A DNA stretch of 64,000 nucleotides from Diacronema lutheri (GCA_019448385.1 JAGTXO010000003.1:868001-932000), one strand, 5' to 3'. Shown: positions 49,001-59,223, numbered from the stretch's first letter. Notes: generated by a model not told the origin, from the letters alone. Made by a program: numbers and translations.

Positions 49001-51669
49001 GGCGCGGGATGGGTGGGGGGTTGGCGGAGGGGCACAAGCCAGCGGATATGTCCTACCTGTTCGCGCCGCGAGACCGCGTCCGTCATCACGAGCGGCGAGG
49101 CGAAGAAGACGGTCATGCCGCCGCGGATCTCGTGAGCGTCACCGTCGACCAGCGCAACCGCCGGCGCCAGCCAATCAGCGCCCGCAGCGCGGTCAGCGTG
49201 CGGCTCTGGCCAATCAGCGCCCGCAGCGCAGTCAGCGTGCGGCGAATCACCGCCACCGGCGAGTGGCAGGCGCGGCACAGGCAGCGGCGGCGGCAGCAAG
49301 GAGGACAGCGGCGAGAGCGGCGGTGGCAGGCCGTGCGCGCGCGCGCCGCCAAGTTGGCCCGTCCGCGCCGGCAGCGGCCTGCGCGGTGAGCGCACGCCGT
49401 CCGCGCAGCCTACGACGACCTGCGTGCAGCCTCCGCCCTCGACGTCTTGCTGAAGGGCGAGCGCGTGAGCGACGAGCTGCTCGACCGCCGACGCCGACTT
49501 GGAGGCGGGCGGCGGCGGCGGCGACGGCTTGCGGCTTTGGCGTCCGTCAGCGAGTGCCGCGCGCGCACGGCACGAGCACACTTGTGCGCTCGCGAGGTCG
49601 TCATCAGGGCCGCCGGCGCCGCGTGCCGGACCGCGTGCCGGACTGCCCTCGATTGCGGCGATGCGCGAGCTCGGGCCACCGCCGAGCGGCGCCATGCCCC
49701 AGAGCCACGCGGCGCGGAGCAGCGGCAGCGGTCGTAGCCGCCCCGCCCAGCGCCGCTCGCTGTGTCCGTTCGCGCCATTCGCCAAGCCGCCCACCGGTGC
49801 GCCGCCCGCGTCGCAGCGCGCGCACGCGCCCGCGCGCCGGTGAGCCCGCCCGCGTTCCTTGTCGTCGTCGTCGTCGTCGTCAATGTCGTCGTGAGTGGAC
49901 ACGCCATCGCCCTCGTCGTCGCTGCTGGTTGTCTTGACGAAGGTCGACGAGGCGCGGTCCGACGGGCGCGCATCGTGCGGGCGCGCCGCGCGCAACGGCA
50001 CCGGCGCGCGCGCGAGCGCGCCCTCGTCGCTGCGCGCAAACACGGCACGCGCTGTCCGGCGTCCGGTGTCCGACGAGAGCGACGTCCGGCGTCCGGTGTC
50101 CGACGAGAGCGCCTCGCAACCGGCGGCCAGGTCGCACCACCCAACGCGCGTCGTTACGCGCGGGAAGCCGAGTATGGCGACGAGGGCCTGCTGCGCTCGC
50201 TTGATGGCCTCTGGCCAGCGCGCGAGCGTGGGCGCGCCGCGCACGCCGCCTCCACCCGTCGGCGCGCTCTCCAAGTCCGTGTCGCCATCCACATCGCCAT
50301 CGTCGTCGTCGCTGCCGTTGTCATCGAGCTCGCGGCCGCCGCCGGCGTGGGTGTGTGGCTCGCCGATGGGGTTCAAAGCGGCGTGGCGGCGCGGCGGCGC
50401 GGCGCGCGCAAATCCGCGGACGTCGCGCAGTGGCGCCCACGCCCACGCGCGGCTGAGCGGCGCGCACGCGAGGCGCCAGCGCCCGCAGACGAGCAGCTCG
50501 CACTCAGCAGCACCCTTGGCATCCGGAGCGCGCGCGCCGGACTCGGCAAGCGGCGCGCCGTGCGCTGCGGCGGCGGCAGCGTCGTCGGCGACGAGCGGGC
50601 CCCACACGCAGCGCACCGCCGCGGTGATGCACGCAAAGCTCAGCCCGAGCGACAGAAGCATTGCCCAATCAGACGCCTCACACCACCACCACTGCACGCC
50701 AACGCAACGCGGCGGGCCGCCGCGCATCGGCACGACGCGCGTTGCGGGCGGTGGCGGCGGAGGCGCGTGCGCGAGGGAGGGTTGCGCGGAGCGGCGCATT
50801 CCAAACACGCCGAAGCCGCTGCCAGCGGGCGGCGGTGGCGGTGGCGGCGGCGGGCGCGCGGGCGGCGCGCCCTCGACCACAATGGCGCCGCCGTACGTAC
50901 CCGGACCGCCGCCGTCCACGGCGAGCGCGCTGCGGCGGCTGGCGTCGTCCGGCGCCGGCCTCAGCAGCGGCGGCGCGCCGCTCGGCGTAGAAGGAGGCGC
51001 GCCGAGCCGCGTGCCCAGCCGCTCGAGCAAGTCACCGTACACGCGCAGCTCACCAATCGCGAGCGCCGCGGGCTCCTCGAACGCCGATCTGATCGGCTCA
51101 ACGCGCACGTATCTGCCGACCGCGCCGATCGTAAGAGCGAGCGAGCGCTCGAACTGCGAATGCACCTCCACCTCAAAATCGGCGTCTTGCGTGCGCGACG
51201 GCACGCCGCGCGCGCCCGATTCGTTGAAAACGCGCACCCGGAGCTTCTCCAGCCGTCCAAATGGCGAGCCGTGCGACGCGCCGGCCGAGCCGGCGAGGGG
51301 CGCCGCCAGCTCGGCGCCGGCGGGGCTCGCGGCAAATGGCTGGTCGATCTCGATCGACGTCACGAGGGCCGGCGCGCCCAGGTCGAGCGCAAACCAAGGC
51401 GTGCGCTCGACCGCGGTGCGCGCGGCGGTCGCATTGTTCTCATTGATCGCGAGCGTGCAATTGGAGAAGTCGGGCGTCGATGACTGCGAGCACGCGGAGA
51501 GCGGCGCGAGGTTGACCGCGGCGGATGCGAGGCTGGCGAACGCGAGCGCGGCGAGTGCGCTCGCCCGCGCGGCGCGTGGCCCCGAGCGCGCCAGCGTGTC
51601 AGCGGCTTCCACTCCGCGCCCCCCGGTCCGGCCTCTCGTTGCAAAGCGGCGGTCCTTGTATGAAAACAC
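46027..51669 (-). CDS. Receptor-like CHAT protease / NB-ARC-like protein
   Basis: Blocks: 51669-49057, intron, 48428 to about 46730, intron, about 46345-46027 (last border approximate). After a signal peptide (ALAALAFASLASAA) comes an F5/8-type-C-like domain: AINENNATAARTAVERTPWF, then LDLGAPALVTSIEID, later VGRYVRVEPIRS...IGELRVYG. A polyproline stalk, one membrane span near 50595-50672 and a long acidic linker follow. The CHAT domain starts MTVFFASPLVM and, across the intron, continues ALDLLDVERECRLLQRAL, with HLSGHG (His) and LLVVNCCHSS (Cys). The NB-ARC-like part has DFLGRQFEMHAV, P-loop-like GLGTST without Lys, HALVVLDGLD (Walker B-like), LTLRSH and a GLPL-like CGGHPLRIL. No LRR or TPR follows. 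Known relatives suggest proteolytic immune or cell-death signalling; this is inference. The start is uncertain: the nearest ATG (about 51704) needs a very short intron. Confidence 0.75.
48429..49056 (-). other. 628-nt intron splitting the CHAT domain
   Basis: The donor (GTAGGA, 49056) and acceptor (CGCGCAG, 48429) are both in phase 0. Removing the intron brings the CHAT opening strand (VFFASPLVM...SRREQ) next to ALDLLDVEREC, the family's next conserved block. It holds seven copies of a 50-bp minisatellite. Other introns in the window are about 80 to 290 nt, so this one is long. Confidence 0.75.
48611..48960. repeat. 50-bp minisatellite, seven copies
   Basis: Seven head-to-tail 50-bp units run from 48611 to 48960. 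Each contains GGCCATGATGG, which with the next unit's first bases forms the near-palindrome GGCCATGATGGCC. Units 1-3 carry GGCAGGGCGCGCCGAG and units 4-7 carry GGCAAGGCACGCCGAG, so the array falls into two homogeneous blocks. An eighth unit breaks off after CCGGGGC at 48961. There are no spacers, so this is not a CRISPR array. It lies within an intron. Confidence 0.95.
49169..49241. repeat. 36-bp direct duplication in the receptor gene
   Basis: Two tandem copies of about 36 bp, each starting CCAATCAGCGCCCGCAGCGC and differing at one or two sites, encode the repeated peptide HADxAAGADW (Cys in one copy, Arg in the other) just upstream of the CHAT domain. In-frame unit length. Confidence 0.85.
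50053..50113. repeat. 30-bp direct duplication in the receptor gene
   Basis: Two tandem copies of a 30-bp unit containing CGTCCGGTGTCCGACGAGAG encode LSSDTGRRT twice in the acidic cytoplasmic linker. The unit is in-frame and the copies are nearly identical, so the duplication is recent. Confidence 0.85.
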
Positions 51670-51788
51670 GTCTTATCAATTCAATACTAGTACCTCCATA
51701 TTTGGTTTCCTCCGGGAAGTTGGTTGTGTAACGTTCTTGGCGCGGAGTGGGCGATCAATGATCATCGCGATTCGCGACCGCAACCGAC

Positions 51789-53803
51789 TCACCCACCCCC
51801 CCGCGCGCCAGCCCGCTGGAGCCCGCGCCCGCTGCGCGCGTCCGTGCGCATGTGCAGCAGCGGGTATGATTCGAGTTTGCGCATATCGCGCTCTTGCACG
51901 ATTGTCTCGACGAAACCCGAGCCCGCCTTTGCGCACTCCGACTCGCCGATCGACGCGGCGAAGAAGTAGGGCGCGTTGACCGCGAGGAACTGCTCGGTGA
52001 TCGCCTTGACACCCGAGTCGACGATCATCGCCAGCGCCGCGTGCACCCCGTGGCTCATCATGCCGGGCAGCCGCGCCTCGAACGCGCGTATGGCGAACGC
52101 GCGCGCCGCGTCGTCGCGCCTGTCCGTGTCCGACGTGTTGGGGAAGACGTCGGACAAGAAGAGCACCTGCGCGGGCTTTAAGCGCAAGCGCAGCACGAGC
52201 CGCAATATCGCGCCGCTCACGGTCTGCACGCATCCCTCCCACTGCTCGCGCGACACAGTCTCAGACCGCCACTGCACCGCCACGTACCGCCCGCCGAGCA
52301 GCTGCGCGGAGAGGCGGCGCGCGAAGGCCTCGAGACGGCGCGAGAGCGTGAGCGTGACCGGCCGCGTGACCGTAGACCTGTAGAAGGCGTCCATCTGGAT
52401 CACCGGGTACGCCGCGAACGGGCGGAAGGCGCCGCGCACGTGCGCGGCCGTTGCCAAGCGCATTGCGCCGATCCGCGCGACGTCGCGCGTGCCGGGCAGC
52501 ACGAGGACGGAGCGTAGGCCGTGAGCAACCTGCCGCACGCGGGGCCGCCGGGGCAGCGGCGGCGGAGGCGCGGCGTCCGGACAGTCGGCGTCCGGACAGT
52601 CCGGGGGGCAGAGCGCTCCACGGAAGCGCACATAGAAGATGGCCGCGGCGCGCGTGGGAAGCGGAGCCGCCGTGCGGGCCACGTGCGCGCGCGCAGCGAG
52701 CCTGCGGCCATGTCGCACGCCCGTCGCCGCGCGCGCGCGCGCACGCTGAGCTGTTCAAAGGTGAGCACGTCAATCGTGCGGTGCAGATGGCAGACGGGCT
52801 TCATCTCCCAGTAGGTGCCAAAGCCGAGCGTGTAGTTGGCCGGCGCATCGTCACGCGGCGGCCTGATCCCAGCGCGCACAAACGCGGCAACGCGCTCTGC
52901 GGCCCATGCGCGCGCGCGCTCAGCGGGCGGCGTGGCGCTCGCTGGGCGCGGCGGTCGCACGATCCGCGAATTGCGCATTGCGGGCTCCACGAACGTGCGG
53001 TTGAGCGCCTTGGCGTAAAAGAGCGCGTCGATGACGAGGAAACGGTTCTTGTTCATCTGCTCACGCCCGCCCACCAGCTGGAAGTAGCCGTTCGTGTCAA
53101 GCGTTGGGCCAGGGCCCGCCGCGGCGAGGGCCGGCGCGTGTCGCCCATAACACGAGCGCGGCGCCACCCATTGGCGCGCCTCGGGCGGCAGCCCACGGTA
53201 CCGCGCGCAGAGCGCGGCGCACGGCGACTCGAGCAGCATGTATCGCATGTCGACGAAGCACGCGCCCGCCGCGACGAGCGCGCCGCAGTCTGTGCCGATC
53301 GGGTTGCCGAAACCGTCCGAAGGCGCCACGAGCCGCTTCGCGGGGGTGCTCGGCTGCGCGTTGGCCGGCTGTGCGCCGCTGAACCCGAACGAGCTGCGCC
53401 GCACGCCGGGCACGCCCGGCAGGAGGGCCGCGCCTACCTTTGCGCGTGCTTCGGCGGCCGGGTGTGCGCCGCGCGCGCGCACGCCGCCCCTGTCCGGCGC
53501 CGCTGCGCCCGTGGCGTTTGGCGGTGAGTCGCTCGCGGTGATCGCCCGGCACAGCGGCGCGCACTCGTCAGGGACCGCGCTCGCCGGCCCGTCGCACCCG
53601 CCCGCGACAAGCAGCTCGGCGCAGCGCGCGCGCCGTCCACCCGCGCGCGTCGCATCGCTTGAGCTGTCGCCCACGGCCTGGGCGGCCTCGCCGTTGGCGG
53701 CGCGCTGCTGCGCGGGAAGAACCAGCCCAACGTACAGCTCGACGCTCGACCAGAGCCCCGCGATGACGATCAGAGTGACAGTGCCGAGCAACGCGCCTCG
53801 CAT
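51789..53803 (-). CDS. O-fucosyltransferase-like type II membrane protein (two or more exons)
   Basis: From the ATG at 53803 (MRGALLGTVTLIVIAGLW), an N-terminal membrane anchor near residues 3-27 gives a Golgi type II layout. A Cys-containing stem follows. Then NGYFQLVGGREQMNKNRFLVIDALFYAKALNRTFVEPAM (in pieces) matches the opening of GDP-fucose protein O-fucosyltransferase-like folds. An intron is needed near 52745-52690, where the frame changes; I could not settle its exact border. The second half has QMDAFYRST, RYVAVQWRSETVSREQW (the family's R-x-E region), QVLFLSDV and a late CAKAGSGFVETI, typical of GT-B nucleotide-sugar sites. It would add fucose or a related sugar to secreted proteins. 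The upstream ATG-less codons to 53830 are excluded. It is divergent from FAN1 (129 bp). Confidence 0.72.
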
Positions 53804-53932
53804 ACAGCCGCACGTTCGTGGAGCCCGCAATCGCCCGCCAATCGTGCGGCCGCCGTCAGCGGGCCAACATCCTCAAAAGTTCCTTAGTCGAGCATGGCGC
53901 CCGAGGAGCGGAAGGGCGAGCGCGCGCGGTGA

Positions 53933-56419
53933 ATGCAGCGCACGCCCGGGCTGAAACGGGCGCGCAGCGCTCCGGCGACGCCGTCGAGTGCGCCGGAGGC
54001 GCGCGGCAAGATCACGCACTTCTTCACCCCGCCGAGCGCGGCCGCGCGCGCGGCGGCCACGACGGCCGAGCCACCGCGTGCGCCACTCCCGCCGTGGGGC
54101 GCGCTCATCGACGCGTCGGCCCGTCAGCGCTGGCTGCGCGCCGAGCGGCTGGGCGTCACGCCAGCGCGGCACGGCGGCCCGTACACGACGCGCTACCTCT
54201 GCGCCTTCGGCGGCTGGACAGCGCCCGGCAAGGGCCAGTTCGCCGAGCGGCGCGATGCGACCTCGAGCGAGGCGTTCGCCGGCGCGACCTCGACCGCGCG
54301 CTCGGCGCCGTGCGAGGAGACGGCGGTGATGCTCGCCGAGGCGGCGCGCGCGGCGGGCCTGGATTTGCAGCATCTGAGTGCCGACGAGGCCGAAGCGCTC
54401 GCGCGCCTCGCCTGCCACGCCGGCAACTGGCGCGCGGTGCCGCGCGGGCGCGCGACCGGCACAACCGAAGCTGCTCTTTTCGAGCGCGGCGCGCTGATTC
54501 GGCCGCGCGACGTGTGCGCGCGCGGCGCGCTGCTCGCCGAGGCGGAGGAGCTTGTCAGCTCGCTCTCCGCCAGGCAGCTCGACGCCGTCTGCTTCGCCCT
54601 CGGCATGGGCGGCGCGGGCCGGACGCGCGTATCGCACGAGAGCTGTCTCAGCACGTGGGCGGATCGCGCGGCGAACAAGGGAGCCGCCGCGGCGACGGCG
54701 GCGGCAGCGCAGCTCGCGGCGGCGGCGGACGCGGCGGTTGGACCCGCGCACGTGCTCGCGCGCCCGTCCGACGCCGCGCTCGATGCGCAGCTCGAGCTGC
54801 AGGCTCGAATTTTCTTCGCGTCCTCGCACGCGCCGGCGGAGGCGAGCGCGCTTCTTCGCGCCAATTTGACCGAGCTGCGCTTTGCGGCGGTGGCGACGCG
54901 CGCGCAGAGCGCGGCCGAACGTGGCGTGCTCGTTCGCGCCGGCCGCGTGCCCTCTCCGCGCTGGTGGCGCCTGCTACGCCTGTCCGCGCGCCTCGAGGCC
55001 GCGACGTGCGCGGGCGTCGCGGACGCGGCGCACGCCGCCACGCACGAGGCGGCGACCGTCCTTCTCGAGATCGAGGCGGACGCGGCGCGCCGGCGATGCG
55101 AGGGCGGGCACGGCGAGCAGCGCGGCGCGGGCGCGGGCGGCGCGGGCGGCGCGGGCGGCGCGGGCGGCGCGGGCAGCGCGGGCAGCGCGGACGCATACGC
55201 GCCCGACGACGACGACGAGACGACGCGCGCGTTGCACGAGGAAGCGCAGTTTGCGCTCGCCATCCTCCTGCCGGGCACGAGCCTGCTCGAGCGCGAGGGC
55301 AACTACGACGGCGCCCTGCACTACCTCCGCCTCGCGCTGCCCGCGTGCGCGCGTTCGGCGCTGCGCGGCGCTCCGCAGCTCGGCCGCGTGCACGCGCGCA
55401 TCATCATCGATCTGCAGCACGCGCGCCGGCCGCGCGAGGCGCTCGAGGCGGCAGAACGCGCGCTCGCGCAGCCTGAGGTGCGCGCCGGCCACCGGCTCGC
55501 CATCGAGGCGGCCCTGTCGCGCCTCGCGTCGCCGCCGCTACGATGGCGGCCGCCGCAATTGCCGGCGCGCGCGCGCGCGCGCTGCGAGGCGCTGGTCCTT
55601 GGCGACGCGGCGGAAGAGGGCGACGAGCTCGTCGACGGCGGTGCGCAAGGCGCGAATGGCGCGCGCGTGCCCCGCGTCGAGGCGCGCGCGCTCGAGCGCT
55701 TGCTCGCCGAGCTCCATTTCGCGGAGGGCGCGTCACGCTCCTCGTGGCGCGGCGTGCATGCTGAGAATGGCGTGCTGCAGACCCTTGTGACGCTGCTGCT
55801 CTGGGAGGTGATGCACGATCCGGACATCGAGGCCGGACAAGGCGGCCTCCTCGCCGACGCGCCCGCCGACCTCGAACGCGCGCATTTCGCCGCGCGCCGC
55901 GCGCCGCGGCTGCACGCGCTTCTTGTCAGCGTGCGCCGCGGCGAGTGGCGGGCGCCGCTGCGCGCCGGCTGGGCGGCGCACGCGCGCGGCGGCGTCTCGC
56001 GATGCGCGCTCGCTGCGAACGCGCTGCACGCGTCCGCGGGCATCGGGCTGCGCGAGCTCGAGCTGATCGCGGCCGGCCTCGGCGCACGCGCGCTCGGCGC
56101 GCTGTGCGACGCGCTCGCGACGGACTGGCATGGCTGGAAGCATGGTTTGCCCGACCTGCTGCTCTGGCGCGAGCCGCCGAGCGCGCCCGCCGACGCCGAC
56201 GTCGACGCCGCTGACGCCGCCGTCGACGCCGCCGATCGCGCGCCTGCCGCCGGCGCATGGAGGGCGCGCGTGCGGCTCGTCGAGGTGAAGGGGCCGGGCG
56301 ACTCGCTCTCAGCGGCGCAGAGCGCGTGGATCGACGTGCTCGCTCCCGCGATGGCCGAGGGCGACTTGAGCGTGCTGCACGTCTCCCTCTGCGCTCGCGC
56401 GTCCACCGCAATGACTTGA
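53933..56419 (+). CDS. FAN1: FAN1-like nuclease (VRR-NUC)
   Basis: The protein is 828 aa from the ATG at 53933, with no intron. Near the N-terminus, RGKITHFFTP resembles a PCNA-interacting motif. The middle is helical, with TPR-like content (YDGALHYLRLALPACARS, RRPREALEAAERALAQ), as in FAN1's SAP/TPR region. The C-terminus holds the VRR-NUC nuclease: GVHAENGVLQTLVTLLLWEV, then WHGWKHGLPDLLLWR (catalytic Asp), VRLVEVKGPGDSLSAAQSAW (catalytic Glu-x-Lys) and IDVLA. FAN1 cuts DNA interstrand-crosslink intermediates and flap structures in the nucleus. The ubiquitin-binding UBZ finger is not visible. A Gly/Ala repeat (GGAGGAGGAG) marks a linker near residue 405. The stop is 13 bp from that of the convergent transporter. 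Confidence 0.92.
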   Translation: MQRTPGLKRARSAPATPSSAPEARGKITHFFTPPSAAARAAATTAEPPRAPLPPWGALIDASARQRWLRAERLGVTPARHGGPYTTRYLCAFGGWTAPGKGQFAERRDATSSEAFAGATSTARSAPCEETAVMLAEAARAAGLDLQHLSADEAEALARLACHAGNWRAVPRGRATGTTEAALFERGALIRPRDVCARGALLAEAEELVSSLSARQLDAVCFALGMGGAGRTRVSHESCLSTWADRAANKGAAAATAAAAQLAAAADAAVGPAHVLARPSDAALDAQLELQARIFFASSHAPAEASALLRANLTELRFAAVATRAQSAAERGVLVRAGRVPSPRWWRLLRLSARLEAATCAGVADAAHAATHEAATVLLEIEADAARRRCEGGHGEQRGAGAGGAGGAGGAGGAGSAGSADAYAPDDDDETTRALHEEAQFALAILLPGTSLLEREGNYDGALHYLRLALPACARSALRGAPQLGRVHARIIIDLQHARRPREALEAAERALAQPEVRAGHRLAIEAALSRLASPPLRWRPPQLPARARARCEALVLGDAAEEGDELVDGGAQGANGARVPRVEARALERLLAELHFAEGASRSSWRGVHAENGVLQTLVTLLLWEVMHDPDIEAGQGGLLADAPADLERAHFAARRAPRLHALLVSVRRGEWRAPLRAGWAAHARGGVSRCALAANALHASAGIGLRELELIAAGLGARALGALCDALATDWHGWKHGLPDLLLWREPPSAPADADVDAADAAVDAADRAPAAGAWRARVRLVEVKGPGDSLSAAQSAWIDVLAPAMAEGDLSVLHVSLCARASTAMT

Positions 56420-56432
56420 CCCCAGTCCGAAA

Positions 56433-57785
56433 CTAGAATGTCGCAGAGCCCCCTTCGCCCGCACTGGCGACCCCGAGTTGGGTGTACGGGCCCGCCGTGC
56501 GGTCGGTGGCCTGCATGCGCGCGCCGTCCACCACGGGCCGTGCGCCCGCCGCCATCATTGCACGCATGTGCGCGACAGATGAGCGCGAGCGCGGGCCGCC
56601 GGCAAGCGCCGACGACGCCTCATCGCCGCCATCGTGCTCCTGCCCGCCAACTGCCGGCGCGCTCAAGGCTCGGCGCGCCTTGCCATTGCGCCCGTGCGCG
56701 AGCTCAATTTCGTCCCAAATCGCCGGCGTGGCGGGCGCCATCGCTTCGGGCGCCGCCACCTCACCGCCCAAGCGCTGCGCGAGCGTTGCGCCGCGCCGGT
56801 CGCGCGCCACCTTGGCGCACACGTTGAGCACCATGCTGACGACGATCACGAGCGCTCCGGCGATGCTCGTCGCGCGGATGACGCGCTCGCCGCCTCGCGG
56901 CGGCGCGAGCGTCGCCTGCCACAAAAAGGCGAAGCAAACGTCCGTCATCTTGAACGGCGTCGCGACGGCCGACTTCTCGCGCTGCAGGCCGTACGTGAGG
57001 CAGCATTGCGACGCGAACCCGAGGCAGCCTATCACCAGCATGAGCGCGGCGTGCCTCGCGCTCGGGCGCGTCCAGCCCTGCCCGGAGGCAACGACGAGCA
57101 TGGGCGCGAGGACAATCTGCCCGAGCGCTTGATAAAGTATGACGATGGGCGTGGGTGTGCGCACCACCGTGCCAAGCCAGCGCACGGCCACGTACACGCC
57201 GCCCGCGGCGAACGCGCCGCACAGCCCGGAGATGGAGCCAAGCAGGCGCTGCCCGTCGGCTGGGTCGGCCGATGCGCCTGCGGCCGCGAGCGCGGCCTCG
57301 TCGCCGCCGAGCAGCCCGACGAGGGGCGCGGGTCGCATGACGAGCGCGACGCCGAGGAGCGCGCCGAGCGCACAGAGCACCTCGGCGCAATGCCACCGCT
57401 CGCCAAGGAAGCACACCGCCATGAGCGACGACCAGATCGGCGCCGTCTGAGAGAGCGTCGACGCGTCGCCGAGCGGAAGCGTTGAGATTGCGTAGAACCC
57501 AAAGGCGATGCCGCAGAAGCCAAGAAGCGAGCGCAAGCAGAGCATGCGCACCTGCACGCGCCGAGTGCCCAGCCACTCGCGCGGCGGCACTCGCCACAGC
57601 ACGAGCGCAACAACGCAGAAGAGCCCCTGCATCGCGCCGCGTACGACGATGATCTCCAACGTGCCCACGCCGCCGTGCACGATGATCGTCTTGACGAGCA
57701 GCGCCTGCAGGCTAAAGCCGAGGGACGACGCGACGATCGCCAAAATTGGCAGCGCGCGGCGCGGCGAGCACCCCGCAGCATCCAT
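56433..57785 (-). CDS. EamA/DMT-family transporter (SLC35G-like)
   Basis: The protein is 450 aa from the ATG at 57785 (MDAAGCSPRRALPILAIVAS); codons upstream lack an ATG. About ten hydrophobic segments form two EamA repeats. The first contains GFSLQALLVKTIIV, EIIVVRGAMQGLFCVVALVLW, GIAFGFYAISTLPLGDASTL, SLMAVCFLGERWHCAEVLC and GVALVMRP. The second contains GLCGAFAAGGVYVAVRWLG, IVLAPMLVVAS, LMLVIGCLGFASQCCLTYGL and VIRATSIAGALVIVVSMVLN. The motif PLGDASTLSQTAPIW is typical of the family. The C-terminal 120 residues are a cytoplasmic, Ala/Arg/Ser-rich tail. Members export or import metabolites across the plasma or endomembranes. The substrate cannot be told from sequence. Confidence 0.88.
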   Translation of the reverse strand: MDAAGCSPRRALPILAIVASSLGFSLQALLVKTIIVHGGVGTLEIIVVRGAMQGLFCVVALVLWRVPPREWLGTRRVQVRMLCLRSLLGFCGIAFGFYAISTLPLGDASTLSQTAPIWSSLMAVCFLGERWHCAEVLCALGALLGVALVMRPAPLVGLLGGDEAALAAAGASADPADGQRLLGSISGLCGAFAAGGVYVAVRWLGTVVRTPTPIVILYQALGQIVLAPMLVVASGQGWTRPSARHAALMLVIGCLGFASQCCLTYGLQREKSAVATPFKMTDVCFAFLWQATLAPPRGGERVIRATSIAGALVIVVSMVLNVCAKVARDRRGATLAQRLGGEVAAPEAMAPATPAIWDEIELAHGRNGKARRALSAPAVGGQEHDGGDEASSALAGGPRSRSSVAHMRAMMAAGARPVVDGARMQATDRTAGPYTQLGVASAGEGGSATF

Positions 57786-57998
57786 CCGGCTCCACGCACT
57801 AGGATTCGTCGGACAGCATCCACAGGCGTCGCTCGTCCCCACTGTCGCGTCAGGGAGAGACCAGCTGGGAGAGACCTCGCAGTCAGCCTCATCTCTGACC
57901 GAGTGTCACGTCGCGCTCGACGCGACGTTGGGCCGACCCAACCCAAAGTGGCGACCTATCACGCACGTTACCGGCGCGCGCCCGCGCGCCCGCCCAGC

Positions 57999-59084
57999 TC
58001 AGCCCTCGCGCACGCGCGCGGCGCACGCGTGCGGCGCGGGTAGCTCGGGCGTCCGCGGCCCGATGGGCGACTGGTCGGCCGGCGCGTCGTCCGCGCCAAC
58101 CGGCGTGCCGCCGCACGAGCCGCGCGGCGTGTGCAATGGGCTGCACCCGCGCGGCCTGTGCAGCTCAATGCAGCACTCGCCCAGCTCGGCGCACAGCGCG
58201 CAGCCCACCGCGCCGACGTCGACGCCTGGGAGGCCGAGCGCGCGCAGCGCGTCGTCGGCGCGGACGTGCGCGCCCGCAAGCGCGTCGATTTCGGCGCGCA
58301 GCGCGTCTGCGCGCGCGCACTCGGCACGCGCGCTCGCGCGCGCCGCTGCAAGCTCGTCGCGCAGCGCGTCGACGCGCGCCGCCTCGGCGAGGGCCGCCTG
58401 TCGCGCGCACCGGACCGCGGCGGCAAGCTCGGCGGCGGCGGCATCGCGCACGGCTCGCACGATGCGGACGGTCTGCTCGCCGCGTGCGTGCATCGCCTGC
58501 TCGTCGGCCGACTGCTGTTCTGTGAACGCTTCGAGCTGTGCCTTGAGCGCGCAGATCTCGACCGCCGCGCGCGCGCGCTCGTCGCGCACCGCAAGCTCGA
58601 TCTGCTCCTCGACCTCCGCAAGCGGGACCCAATCCTCCTCCTCAAGCTCCTCAAAATCCTCCTCGTACACCTCGTCGGCGCCTTCGTCGCCGGCTGCGCT
58701 CGGCGCGGCCGCGTCGAGCGCATCGCTCGCTACAGACGCGGCGGGCGGCAAAGGCGACCTGCGCGCAAAACTCGGGCTGCGCGCGAGGGCCGGCGTGTTG
58801 GCGCCTAGCGTGAGCACAGCCACTGCGGATGCGGTTGAGTGCTGCCGCGCGCCCGCCTCCACGTCGTCCGCGCGTGGCACGTTGGCCTTGCGCACGCGGC
58901 CAAAGGATGCGCGACGCACGAGCAGCTTTGGCGGCGCGCTGGCCTCGGCCGTCGGCTGCTGCGGCTGCTCAGCCGCGGGCAAGCGCTCGGCCGCGGACGG
59001 CTGCGGCGAGCCAATGTCGCGCGGAGCGTACGTCTGCTGCCCTCGGCGGATGCGTGAGAAGCTGTTGCGCCGCTCGAGCGTCAT
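57999..59084 (-). CDS. Unrecognised coiled-coil protein with repeated RRxSF motifs
   Basis: The protein is 361 aa from the ATG at 59084. The N-terminal third has three related basic motifs, RRNSFSRIRRG, VRRASFGRVRKA and ARSPSFARRS, which look like phosphorylation sites for basophilic kinases. Then comes an acidic segment (DEVYEEDFEELEEEDW) and a long Ala-rich coiled coil at about residues 155-275. The C-terminal part holds several Cys (CALCAELGECC) that could bind metal, followed by a disordered Pro/Ser tail. It reads like a cytoskeletal or scaffold protein. I do not recognise the family. Confidence 0.6.
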   Translation of the reverse strand: MTLERRNSFSRIRRGQQTYAPRDIGSPQPSAAERLPAAEQPQQPTAEASAPPKLLVRRASFGRVRKANVPRADDVEAGARQHSTASAVAVLTLGANTPALARSPSFARRSPLPPAASVASDALDAAAPSAAGDEGADEVYEEDFEELEEEDWVPLAEVEEQIELAVRDERARAAVEICALKAQLEAFTEQQSADEQAMHARGEQTVRIVRAVRDAAAAELAAAVRCARQAALAEAARVDALRDELAAARASARAECARADALRAEIDALAGAHVRADDALRALGLPGVDVGAVGCALCAELGECCIELHRPRGCSPLHTPRGSCGGTPVGADDAPADQSPIGPRTPELPAPHACAARVREG

Positions 59085-59223
59085 GCTCGCCGAAGGCGCG
59101 TTCGACGACGGCGCGCTGGGTGCAGCTTCTTGAAACGGTCGTCACTTGCCAGCGAGGAGGGGTGGGTTCACACAAAAACGATTGACGAGCACGACGTGGA
59201 GCATCGCGGCCGCGCTCGTCGCG

